Below the pieces are notes generated by a model. That model was not told where the DNA came from and searched no databases. It saw nothing but the letters and a program-made list of their open reading frames with translations. From an uncultured Clostridium sp. (GTDB lineage: Bacteria > Bacillota > Clostridia > Lachnospirales > Lachnospiraceae): a stretch of DNA of 10,046 nt. Below are positions 1 through 6,196 of this stretch, in pieces (within the stretch, counting starts at the first letter, position 1; each line of letters begins with the position of its first letter). The translations under genes and the position numbers were made by a program. The DNA is taken from positions 1-10,046 of the forward strand of contig CALELW010000053.1 of the NCBI GenBank assembly GCA_937902905.1. The letters run 5' to 3'.

Positions 1-96
1 CTCGTGGGTTTGAGTACGTCGGTATGTGGCACTGGTAGTTTCAGTGCCCATACCGTTACGCACTCAACTAGTGAGAACGCCCACGAGACGCAAAGC
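1..96 (+). ncRNA. Structured RNA element; possible partial c-di-GMP-I-like riboswitch
   Basis: Bases 1-87 fold into one long interrupted hairpin. CTCGTGGG (1-8) pairs with CCCACGAG (80-87), TTGAGT (10-15) with ACTCAA (62-67), GGTATG (21-26) with CATACC (49-54), and GGCACTG (28-34) with CAGTGCC (42-48), leaving a 7-nt loop. A 12-nt one-sided bulge lies at 68-79. The closing stem runs into GACGCAAAGC (87-96). From established knowledge, ACGCAAAGC is the conserved strand following the first hairpin of class-I cyclic-di-GMP (GEMM) riboswitches. Against that reading, the second helix with its tetraloop receptor is not recognisable after 96, and the expected 5' GCAAA strand would lie outside the window. 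The folding is seen directly; the family is a guess. A structured 3' end of an upstream transcript is the main alternative. The GC content of this block is visibly higher than in the bases after it. Confidence 0.4.
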
Positions 97-134
97 TTTT
101 CTATGTAATTACGGAAAACAAAAAAGTGCCAACG

Positions 135-165
135 AACACTTGACACAAACACTTGACACAAACAC
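135..165. repeat. 13-bp tandem repeat, about 2.4 copies
   Basis: The unit ACACTTGACACAA occurs at 136-148 and again identically at 149-161, with a partial third copy ACAC at 162-165. The period of 13 holds from 135 to 165. Each full unit contains a perfect TTGACA (140-145 and 153-158). The repeat sits directly upstream of the thiD promoter. It could be a regulator-binding array or simple slippage expansion; the sequence alone does not decide. Confidence 0.75.
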
Positions 166-179
166 GGAACCCTAAAAAT

Positions 180-209
180 TTGACAAACAACCTTCCTTTC
201 CGCTACAAT
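180..209 (+). promoter_or_regulatory. Sigma-A-type promoter for thiD operon
   Basis: TTGACA at 180-185 is a perfect -35 hexamer and TACAAT at 204-209 a five-of-six -10 hexamer, with an 18-bp spacer. Transcription would start near 216, leaving a leader of about 24 nt before the thiD ATG at 240. If that start is right, the hairpin at 1-96 lies outside the thiD message unless an upstream promoter reads through it. Confidence 0.75.
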
Positions 210-239
210 AGTAAAGGCAATGAAAGAGAGGAATGACAA

Positions 240-1034
240 ATGAGGACGGCACTAACGATAGCAGGAAGTGATTGTAGTGGGGGAGCTGGAATACAGGCAG
301 ATTTAAAGACGATGATGGCGAATGGTGTTTATGCCATGAGTGTCATTACCGCATTGACAGCGCAGAACACGATGGGTGTAAGCGGTATTATGGAAGTAAC
401 ACCTGAATTCTTAAAAAAGCAGCTGGACGCAGTTTTTTCTGACATAAAACCGGATGCTGTGAAAATCGGCATGGTGGCTTCTGCGGAATTAATTCACGTG
501 ATTGCGGAAAGGTTGTCTTTTTACAAGCCAAAGTTTATTGTAGTCGACCCGGTTATGGTTTCAACCAGCGGTTCAAGGCTGATTGAAGAGGACGCTGTTG
601 CGGCACTGCAAAATGAACTTTTGCCGATGGCTTCTGTGATTACACCAAATATTCCGGAAACTGAGGTGCTTACCGGAACGAAGATTGATTCCAAAGAAAA
701 AATGGAACAGGCGGCGCAGGCACTTTATAACAAATATGAGACAGCAGTTTTATGCAAAGGCGGTCACAGCATTGAGGATGCAAACGATTACCTCTATGGA
801 GCGGATGGTGGAAATTGGCTTGAGAGTAAGCGCATTGATAATGAAAATACGCATGGAACCGGCTGTACACTTTCCAGTGCGATTGCCTCTTATCTGGCGC
901 AGGACTGTGAACTAACGGATGCCGTAATAAAAGCCAAAGAATATATATCAGGCGCATTGGCGGATGGAATGGATTTAGGACAGGGAAGCGGTCCGCTCAA
1001 CCATGCATTCCGTTTTAACCCAAGTAAAAATTGA
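240..1034 (+). CDS. thiD: Hydroxymethylpyrimidine / phosphomethylpyrimidine kinase (ThiD)
   Basis: ThiD is a cytoplasmic ribokinase-fold enzyme that phosphorylates 4-amino-5-hydroxymethyl-2-methylpyrimidine and then its monophosphate, giving the pyrimidine half of thiamine. The 264 residues match the usual single-domain ThiD length. Visible motifs: AGSDCSGGAGIQADLKT near residues 8-24, AQNT at 41-44 (Gln42 in the HMP-contacting position), DPVM at 103-106, TPNIPE at 135-140, CKGGH at 172-176, and the anion-hole/catalytic THGTGC at 204-209. The QNT and HGTGC motifs favour true ThiD over the ThiD-like pyridoxal kinases of Bacillus, which differ at both places. Start: ATG at 240 with AGAGAGGA at 225-232, 7 nt upstream. 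It is the first gene after the promoter at 180-209, with an aminotransferase 15 nt downstream, probably cotranscribed. No other thiamine genes are in view, so it may serve salvage. Pyridoxal kinase side activity cannot be excluded. Confidence 0.9.
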   Translation: MRTALTIAGSDCSGGAGIQADLKTMMANGVYAMSVITALTAQNTMGVSGIMEVTPEFLKKQLDAVFSDIKPDAVKIGMVASAELIHVIAERLSFYKPKFIVVDPVMVSTSGSRLIEEDAVAALQNELLPMASVITPNIPETEVLTGTKIDSKEKMEQAAQALYNKYETAVLCKGGHSIEDANDYLYGADGGNWLESKRIDNENTHGTGCTLSSAIASYLAQDCELTDAVIKAKEYISGALADGMDLGQGSGPLNHAFRFNPSKN

Positions 1035-1049
1035 AAGGAGTACATAGAT

Positions 1050-2234
1050 ATGTTATCAGAAAAAATGGTACAGTTAGGAACAAATCGCTCGGTAATCCGT
1101 GATTTGTTTGAGTATGGAAATAAGAGAAAGGCAGAAATCGGAGCAGAAAATGTATTTGATTTCAGTATTGGAAATCCGAGTGTTCCGGCACCGGAATGTG
1201 TAAAGGAAGCAGCTATTGATTTGCTTACAAACGGAGACCCGGTTGCCTTGCATGGTTATACATCGGCACAGGGAGACGCAGCACTTCGTGAGAAACTGGC
1301 TTCTTATGTAAATGAGCAGCATGGCACAAATCTTACGGCGGACAATTTTTATGTTACCGTTGGAGCAGCCGCATCGCTCACGATTTCATTAAAAGCACTG
1401 GCAGAACCGGACGATGAGTTTATTACCTTTGCTCCATTTTTCCCGGAATACCGTGTGTTTGTTGAAATGACAGGCTCAAAACTCGTTGTTGTACCAAGCA
1501 GAAAAGAAGATTTTCAGATTGATACCAAATTGTTGGAAGATGCAATTACAGAGCATACAAAGGGAATTATTTTGAACTCGCCAAACAACCCATCCGGCGT
1601 TGTTCTTACCGAGGAGTGCATCAAAGAAGTTTGTGCCGTATTGGAAAAGAAGCAGAAAGAATATGGAAAAGAAATCTTTTTAATTGCGGACGAGCCATAT
1701 CGTGAACTGGTTTATTCGGATGTAAAAGTTCCGTATCTTATGAATTACTATGACAACACAATTGTCTGCTATTCGTACAGCAAATCGCTTTCCTTGCCGG
1801 GTGAAAGAATCGGTTATATTGCGGTTTCGGATAAGGCAAAAGACTGGAAACAGATTTATGCGGCAGTTTGCGGTGCAGGCCGTGCCCTTGGATTTGTGTG
1901 TGCGCCAAGTTTGTTCCAGAAAATTATAGCACGATGCATTGGAAAAACATCGGATATCTCGATTTACGAAAAGAACAGAGACATCTTGTACCGTGCTTTG
2001 ACGGAATATGGATACCGCTGCATTAAACCGGATGGTGCGTTCTATCTTTTTGTTGAAGCACTCGAAAAGGATGCCAATGCATTTTCTGAGCGCGCAAAGG
2101 AGCATGAACTTTTGTTAGTTCCGGCAGATAGTTTTGGAACACCGGGCTTTGTCCGTATTTCTTACTGCGTAAGCACTGAGCAGATTGAAAAAGCACTGCC
2201 GGCATTTAAGGCGCTTGCAGAAAGTTACAAATAA
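1050..2234 (+). CDS. Class I/II PLP-dependent aminotransferase
   Basis: This is a fold-type I PLP enzyme of 394 residues, the normal length of the aspartate/aromatic aminotransferase group. Visible landmarks are FSIGNPSVP (38-46) near the N-terminal substrate loop, NSPNNPSG (176-183) with the PLP-contacting Asn180, ADEPY (213-217) with Asp214 bonding the pyridine nitrogen and Tyr217, SYSKSLSLPGERIGY (242-256) with Schiff-base Lys245 and phosphate-binding Arg253, and GFVRISYC (366-373) with Arg369 in the position that binds the substrate carboxylate. The catalytic set is complete, so it should be active. Amino-acid specificity cannot be read from sequence by eye. Start: ATG at 1050 with GAAAGGAG (1033-1040) overlapping the thiD stop codon, 9 nt upstream, which suggests cotranscription. 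No thiamine-specific role is evident. The pairing with a vitamin kinase is noted only as context. Confidence 0.9.
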   Translation: MLSEKMVQLGTNRSVIRDLFEYGNKRKAEIGAENVFDFSIGNPSVPAPECVKEAAIDLLTNGDPVALHGYTSAQGDAALREKLASYVNEQHGTNLTADNFYVTVGAAASLTISLKALAEPDDEFITFAPFFPEYRVFVEMTGSKLVVVPSRKEDFQIDTKLLEDAITEHTKGIILNSPNNPSGVVLTEECIKEVCAVLEKKQKEYGKEIFLIADEPYRELVYSDVKVPYLMNYYDNTIVCYSYSKSLSLPGERIGYIAVSDKAKDWKQIYAAVCGAGRALGFVCAPSLFQKIIARCIGKTSDISIYEKNRDILYRALTEYGYRCIKPDGAFYLFVEALEKDANAFSERAKEHELLLVPADSFGTPGFVRISYCVSTEQIEKALPAFKALAESYK

Positions 2235-2268
2235 AAATAACTGATAAAAGTTACCGATAAAAATTACC
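2230..2268. repeat. 13-bp tandem repeat spanning two convergent stop codons
   Basis: Two near-identical units, GATAAAAGTTACC (2243-2255) and GATAAAAATTACC (2256-2268), differ at one base. A diverged first unit at 2230-2242 matches at 9 of 13 positions. The array covers the aminotransferase stop (2232-2234), all 29 intergenic bases and the response-regulator stop (2264-2266). The palindrome TTACCGGTAA (2264-2273) closes it. Confidence 0.6.
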
Positions 2269-2273
2269 GGTAA
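2246..2273 (-). terminator. Weak candidate terminator for the regulator transcript
   Basis: Read on the minus strand, TTACCG and CGGTAA (plus positions 2268-2273 and 2251-2256) can form a 6-bp stem with an 11-nt loop, followed by CTTTTAT. The stem is short and AT-rich and may simply follow from the tandem repeat here. No better terminator is visible for either of the convergent operons in the 29-bp gap. Confidence 0.25.
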
Positions 2274-2881
2274 TAAAAAATAGCTAACTGGGTGCGGTCG
2301 CGTAATTCCAATTTTTCCAAAATGGAACTGAGGTAATTGCGCACCGTGCCTTCACTTAAGTAGAGGGTCTCAGCAATTTCTTTATTGTTGAGACCATTTG
2401 CTACTTGTTCAATAATGGCATATTCTTTTTCTGTAATGCCGTACTTGGCAAAGTCTCTCTGTGCCGTTGTCTTATTAATTAAATCCGGAATTTTATCCGT
2501 GATTTCTTCGCCAAATACCGTCTGTCCTTTCTGGACTGCCTGCAGGGCAGGAAGGATACTTTCAAAATTCTGTTTCAGGAGATATCCCTTTGCCCCCATG
2601 CGGAGTGCCCGCACAATATATTCATCATCTGAAAACGTAGTGAGAAATAAAATTTTGGCGTCCGGGTAAGTTTCAAGAATCTGCTTTCCGGCAGTTAGTC
2701 CACTCATTCCATCCATTCGGATATCCATCAAAAGAATATCCGGTTTGAATTCCGGGTAAAGAGAAAGTGCCTCCTCCCCACAGTTTCCGATGGCACAGAC
2801 AGTAACCTCGCCTGAGGCTTCCAATATGGTCTTTAAGGATAAAGAAACTAATTTGTCGTCATCTACAATTATAATGTTCAT
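2264..2881 (-). CDS. NarL/LuxR-family response regulator
   Basis: This is a 205-residue two-domain transcription regulator. The receiver domain (about 1-118) shows the acidic pocket Asp7-Asp8-Asp9, the phospho-acceptor Asp53 in LLMDIRMD, Thr81 and Lys103. The C-terminal LuxR-type helix-turn-helix (about 145-205) shows GITEKE, the scaffold GLNNKEIAETLYLSEGTVRNY (about 163-183) and a final dimer helix. All phosphorylation residues are present. Start: ATG at 2881 with CGGAGG (rc of 2887-2892) inside the last two Arg codons of the kinase gene. The kinase stop and this ATG are 2 nt apart, so translation is probably coupled and the two form a cognate pair. It probably binds the intergenic region at 3946-4106 and activates the divergent ABC-2 operon and its own operon. 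That target is inferred from gene order and from the inverted repeat there. It resembles LnrK (YfiK) and DesR types. Confidence 0.93.
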   Translation of the reverse strand: MNIIIVDDDKLVSLSLKTILEASGEVTVCAIGNCGEEALSLYPEFKPDILLMDIRMDGMSGLTAGKQILETYPDAKILFLTTFSDDEYIVRALRMGAKGYLLKQNFESILPALQAVQKGQTVFGEEITDKIPDLINKTTAQRDFAKYGITEKEYAIIEQVANGLNNKEIAETLYLSEGTVRNYLSSILEKLELRDRTQLAIFYYR

Positions 2882-2883
2882 AA

Positions 2884-3945
2884 CTACCTCCGTATGATAA
2901 TTGTTATTTTAAATCCATTTTCTGTATCAAATCGTATCACGCCATTTAAGGCACGAACCCGTTCTTCCATATTGCTCAGTCCGATTCCGCGGGAATCCGC
3001 TGTAGAAATTTTGGTGCCGTTGTCGGCAATCGAAAGCAGGTAAAATCCGGGATGCTTACAGACCCGGATGGCAGCATTTTTTGCGTTGCTGTGTTTTTGA
3101 ATGTTATTTACCGCCTCTTTTACAATCGCGATAAAGGCATATTTAATCGGATTTGGGAGTGTCCCTTCTACGTCATATTCCATGGATATTTTTGTTGTGT
3201 TTACCCCATCGATAATTTCCTGAAGGGTACTTTCTAAGTCAATCGCGTCATCGTGTAAATCGTGGACGCTTGTGCGAACATTTGTCATAGCAGCATTTAA
3301 TGTGTTTTGCAGCTCAGTCAATGGTTCATCTAAAGCATCATTACCGGCAAGTACTTTCAGTGCCCCGACCTGCAAGAGAGAGCGTGTCAGCATATGGCCG
3401 ACGTTGTCGTGGATTTCTCTGGCAATGCGGTTTCTTTCCGAGAGCGTGGCGGCGTGTATATCCGCATTCTGTTTTTCGATCAATGCCTGATTCCGTTCGT
3501 GCATCATAATGGCATGTTCTTTGCTGGTGTCTAGAATATGGTGCAGTTTTTCTTTATAATCCGAAATTCTGCCAAAAGCATACGATAAAATTGCAGACAA
3601 CAGCATAAGCAGAACGAGAACAAAAGCAGAAGGTAAAAAGGCTGAGCAAAACCGTATCAAACAAATTCCTGCCGGTATCAGTAAAAAATAATTTTTTGCC
3701 TGAATGATATCGTAAAAAAAGACAGGCAGATAAAAACCGAAAGCAGGAAAACAAAGCGTTAGCAGGCAGACGAGACCGGTTAGAAAAAGAACTCCTCTTT
3801 TTGAATCCGCCCAATAGGAAAAAAGGCATCCGATGATAAAGGCGCACAACAAAAAAAGAACACTTGTCTGCGCAATTTTCTGACTATTTATGAAAAAACA
3901 GCTGCAAAGCAGAAATAGAACTGCCTTGTTTCCCAAATGTATCAT
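2884..3945 (-). CDS. DesK-type membrane histidine kinase (HisKA_3 family)
   Basis: This sensor kinase of 353 residues partners the downstream response regulator. The first ~125 residues are almost entirely hydrophobic and suggest five or six membrane segments (about 5-20, 26-46, 52-66, 68-80, 86-103, 105-125) joined by very short loops, with no extracellular ligand domain. A coiled stretch at 128-170 leads to the phospho-acceptor motif ERNRIAREIHDNVGH (170-184) with His179. The HATPase domain shows the N box KEAVNN (276-281), DNG (308-310) and SRGIGLSNMEERV (318-330). Such loop-poor sensors are known to detect signals within or at the membrane (DesK, LiaS, LnrJ). Start: ATG at 3945 with GGAGG (rc of 3955-3959) 9 nt upstream. 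A minus-strand promoter with perfect TATAAT lies at 3977-4006. Candidate signals are membrane-active antibiotics or lipid state, inferred from the divergent exporter. Confidence 0.92.
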   Translation of the reverse strand: MIHLGNKAVLFLLCSCFFINSQKIAQTSVLFLLCAFIIGCLFSYWADSKRGVLFLTGLVCLLTLCFPAFGFYLPVFFYDIIQAKNYFLLIPAGICLIRFCSAFLPSAFVLVLLMLLSAILSYAFGRISDYKEKLHHILDTSKEHAIMMHERNQALIEKQNADIHAATLSERNRIAREIHDNVGHMLTRSLLQVGALKVLAGNDALDEPLTELQNTLNAAMTNVRTSVHDLHDDAIDLESTLQEIIDGVNTTKISMEYDVEGTLPNPIKYAFIAIVKEAVNNIQKHSNAKNAAIRVCKHPGFYLLSIADNGTKISTADSRGIGLSNMEERVRALNGVIRFDTENGFKITIIIRR

Positions 3946-3976
3946 GCCCTTTAACCTCCATCATCTGATATGTTCC

Positions 3977-4006
3977 ATTATAAAGGAAAAAAGCAAAAAA
4001 AGTAAA
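3977..4006 (-). promoter_or_regulatory. Promoter of the kinase-regulator operon
   Basis: On the minus strand a perfect -10 TATAAT (rc of 3977-3982) is preceded by an 18-bp spacer and TTTACT (rc of 4001-4006, four of six matches to TTGACA). The start would be near 3970. The inverted repeat at 4007-4018 abuts the -35 element and is centred at about -42, the usual place for an activator that touches RNA polymerase. Confidence 0.6.
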
Positions 4007-4041
4007 TGACAAATGTCACAATTCGAAAATGATGGATGACA
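4006..4041. promoter_or_regulatory. Candidate response-regulator operator (TGACA inverted repeat plus half-site)
   Basis: TGACA-AA-TGTCA is a perfect inverted repeat at 4007-4018. A third half-site, ATGACA, lies at 4036-4041, exactly 30 bp from the first ATGACA at 4006-4011, about three helical turns. The site lies between the two divergent promoters, next to the kinase -35 and upstream of the ABC -10. Binding by the neighbouring NarL-type regulator is inferred; the repeat itself is seen directly. Confidence 0.5.
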
Positions 4042-4042
4042 C

Positions 4043-4071
4043 TTTTTGCGGTTGGCATAAAATGATACAAT
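4043..4071 (+). promoter_or_regulatory. Promoter of the ABC-2 exporter operon (extended -10)
   Basis: TACAAT (4066-4071) preceded by TG at 4063-4064 makes an extended -10 element. At the right distance the -35 region is only TTTTTG (4043-4048), a poor match, which fits a promoter that needs an activator. An alternative reading, TTGGCA (4052-4057) with TGTAAC (4075-4080) and a 17-bp spacer, is possible but has a weaker -10. Confidence 0.5.
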
Positions 4072-4106
4072 GAGTGTAACAAACATTACAAAGAGGAGGG
4101 ATAAGA

Positions 4107-5048
4107 ATGGCTGTTGTTATTCAAATTGAAAATTTAGTGAAACGATATAAGGAATTAGTGGCATTAGACCATTTGAATCTGGAAGTGGAAGAAGGAGAAA
4201 TCTTTGGTTTGCTTGGTCCAAACGGCTCCGGTAAATCAACAACGATTAACTGTATTCTTGCACTGCTTAAATACGATAAAGGAACGGTAAAAGTATTTGG
4301 CAGGGAGATGAAGCCGGATTCTTATGACATCAAAAGAGAGATTGGTGTTGTCATGCAGGATGTTGCCGTGTTTGATGAATTAACGGTTTATGAAAATGTG
4401 GACTATTTTTGTGGCTTGTATATCAGAGACAAGGAACTCCGTAAACAGTATGTAGAAGATGCGATTGCTTTTGTCGGTCTTGATGAATTTCGTAAATTTT
4501 ATCCGAAGAAATTGTCAGGAGGTCTTTTGCGCCGGTTAAACATTGCCTGCGGAATTGCTCATAAACCAAAACTTATTTTCTTTGATGAGCCAACGGTGGC
4601 AGTTGACCCGCAGAGCCGAAACAAAATTTTAGAGGGTATCCAGAAATTAAATGAAGAGGGGGCAACGGTTGTTTACACCACTCATTATATGGAAGAGGCA
4701 GAGCAGATTTGTACTCGGATTGCCATTATGGACAAGGGACAGCAGATTGCCATTGGAACGAAAGATGAACTGAAAAAAATGATTAAAAATACGGAGACGG
4801 TTTCGATTGAGATTCCGGAACTTCTGGAAGAAAATTTAGAAGCACTTAAAGCTATGGAGCATGTGTACAAAACGGAATATGAGGAAGGAAAACTTACGTT
4901 AAACTTCAGTGGCGGTACACATAACCTGATTCATGTGCTTGATTATCTGAAGGATAAAAACCTTGTGTTTGGCAGAGTATATTCGGAACTGCCAACCTTA
5001 AATGATGTATTCTTAGAAATTACCGGAAAAGAACTTCGGGATGTGTGA
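4107..5048 (+). CDS. ABC-2 type exporter ATP-binding subunit (LnrL/DrrA-like)
   Basis: This is the cytoplasmic ATPase of a three-gene exporter, 313 residues long. Motifs in order: Walker A GPNGSGKST (37-45, Lys43), Q-loop Gln84, signature LSGGL (136-140), Walker B LIFFDE (156-161, catalytic Glu161), D-loop VAVD (164-167) and switch His193. The C-terminal ~85 residues form the accessory domain usual in drug and antibiotic exporters of the DrrA group, ending in PTLNDVFLEITG (296-307). Slight oddities are LSGGL where many relatives have LSGGM or LSGGQ, and Ala165 in the D-loop where Gly is commoner. Neither should abolish ATP use. Start: ATG at 4107 with AGGAGGG (4094-4100) 6 nt upstream. The stop at 5046-5048 lies 14 nt before the first permease. 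Gene order and the divergent two-component pair point to lnrLMN-like export of membrane-active compounds. The substrate is not readable. Confidence 0.92.
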   Translation: MAVVIQIENLVKRYKELVALDHLNLEVEEGEIFGLLGPNGSGKSTTINCILALLKYDKGTVKVFGREMKPDSYDIKREIGVVMQDVAVFDELTVYENVDYFCGLYIRDKELRKQYVEDAIAFVGLDEFRKFYPKKLSGGLLRRLNIACGIAHKPKLIFFDEPTVAVDPQSRNKILEGIQKLNEEGATVVYTTHYMEEAEQICTRIAIMDKGQQIAIGTKDELKKMIKNTETVSIEIPELLEENLEALKAMEHVYKTEYEEGKLTLNFSGGTHNLIHVLDYLKDKNLVFGRVYSELPTLNDVFLEITGKELRDV

Positions 5049-5049
5049 G

Positions 5050-5055
5050 AGGAGG
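5050..5055 (+). promoter_or_regulatory. Shine-Dalgarno site fixing the first permease start
   Basis: AGGAGG lies 7 nt before ATG at 5063. An in-frame GTG at 5045 overlaps the ATPase stop and would put this site inside the coding region, with no other good site before it. The ATG is therefore preferred. Confidence 0.85.
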
Positions 5056-5062
5056 AGATTTC

Positions 5063-6196
5063 ATGTTTTTTCGTGAATTTAAGTATATGCTTCTTAGTTC
5101 ATTAAGAAGCAGAGAACTCATTTTTTGGACGCTGCTATTTCCTTTTGCACTGACCACATTTATGTATATGGCGTTTGGCGACATCTTTGACCGGACCGAA
5201 AAATTTGAGCCGGTTCCGGTTGCGATTGTGAAAGAGCAGGATAACATGACGCTTACAGCGATGTTGAATGCTGTGTCGGCAGAGGGAGACAACCAGCTCC
5301 TTATTACGACCTATACAGGAGAAAAGGAAGCAAAAAAGCTGTTAGAAGAAGATCAAGTAAAAGGCATCATTTACATGGGAAACAAGCTTTCTTTGACGGT
5401 AAAAGAAAGTGGCATGGATGAGACGATGCTGCAAAGCGTTTTAAAACAGTTTACAAAATATGAAACATTAATTCAGGATACGGCACAAAAACATCCGGAT
5501 AAAATTGAGCAGGCGGTGAAACCGATGCAGCAGGAAATGTCGTATTTTACAAAGGAGGAAAATCCGAGGGGAAATCAGGATAATGTAGTCAATTATTTTT
5601 ATGCGATTTTTGCAATGACTTGTTTGTTTGCATCCTTTTCCGGATGTGCAGCAATTCTTCAGATGCAGGCGAATCTGACGCCGCTTGGACAGCGGCGCAA
5701 TGTATGCGGAATGAAAAAAAGCACAATGTTTGTGGCTGATTTTGCTGCGACAGAGCTGGTTCAGTTTGTATTAGCGTGTGCCCTTCTTGTCTATATGCGA
5801 TTCATTCTGAATTTGCAGATTGGCGAGCGTTATGCGGCAATTGTGTTACTTTTGTTTGTAGGAACCAGTTTTGGTATTGTGTTTGGTATGCTGATTGGAA
5901 GTATTGCTCATCTATCACAGGGCGGGAAAATTGGAATCTTAGTCAGCAGTAACTTAGTGCTGTGTGCCATGAGTGATTTGATGATTTCCGGAATTAAGGG
6001 TGTCATTGAAAAAACAGCACCGATTGTCAATGACATTAGTCCGGCAGCTTTAATCACGGATGCATTTTACGCATTAAATGTCTACGACACATATGAGAGG
6101 TTTTTCATAGACGTATTGTCACTGGCAGGATTAACCGTGCTTCTTGGCGGTATTTGTATCTGGCGTGTAAGGAGGAATCGTTATGCAAGTATATAA
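5063..6196 (+). CDS. ABC-2 type transporter permease, first subunit (LnrM-like)
   Basis: This integral-membrane subunit of the exporter has 377 residues from the ATG. The layout is that of the ABC-2 permease family: one N-terminal membrane segment (about 19-38), a soluble outward-facing region (about 40-177), then five segments clustered near the C-terminus (about 178-200, 224-250, 258-280, 288-310, 348-368). Following the first segment, VPVAIVKEQDN (51-61) resembles the start of the external domain in this family. The frame also opens at a GTG at 5045, which would add MRGGDF; the ribosome site at 5050-5055 argues against it. The end overlaps the next permease by 14 nt. It probably forms a heterodimeric channel with that protein, energised by the ATPase encoded just upstream. 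It has low primary-sequence conservation, so the family call rests on topology and context. Confidence 0.85.
   Translation: MFFREFKYMLLSSLRSRELIFWTLLFPFALTTFMYMAFGDIFDRTEKFEPVPVAIVKEQDNMTLTAMLNAVSAEGDNQLLITTYTGEKEAKKLLEEDQVKGIIYMGNKLSLTVKESGMDETMLQSVLKQFTKYETLIQDTAQKHPDKIEQAVKPMQQEMSYFTKEENPRGNQDNVVNYFYAIFAMTCLFASFSGCAAILQMQANLTPLGQRRNVCGMKKSTMFVADFAATELVQFVLACALLVYMRFILNLQIGERYAAIVLLLFVGTSFGIVFGMLIGSIAHLSQGGKIGILVSSNLVLCAMSDLMISGIKGVIEKTAPIVNDISPAALITDAFYALNVYDTYERFFIDVLSLAGLTVLLGGICIWRVRRNRYASI

Noticed and set aside
1..108. Open plus-strand frame of 35 codons from the window edge to TAA at 106-108, possible 3' end of an upstream gene
   Set aside because: The bases are tied up in extensive pairing, the translated residues look unlike a protein tail, and a frame this short is open easily by chance in a richer-GC stretch.
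119..141. AAGTG / CACTT hairpin that on the minus strand is followed by a T-rich run, as a terminator
   Set aside because: The stem is only 5 bp and AT-rich, and no minus-strand gene to its right would need it.
2385..2669. Plus-strand open frame of 94 codons opposite the response regulator
   Set aside because: There is no ribosome site, and it lies entirely within a well-supported regulator gene on the other strand.
4020..4030. AATTCGAAAAT as a LexA- or Fur-like palindrome
   Set aside because: The symmetry is imperfect and short. It lies between the TGACA half-sites, which explain the region better.
5045..5062. GTG start giving the first permease six extra residues
   Set aside because: The only good ribosome site (5050-5055) lies after this GTG and 7 nt before the ATG at 5063.
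5549..5556. AAAGGAGG inside the first permease as an internal translation start
   Set aside because: No start codon lies at a suitable distance, and the surrounding frame is continuous permease.
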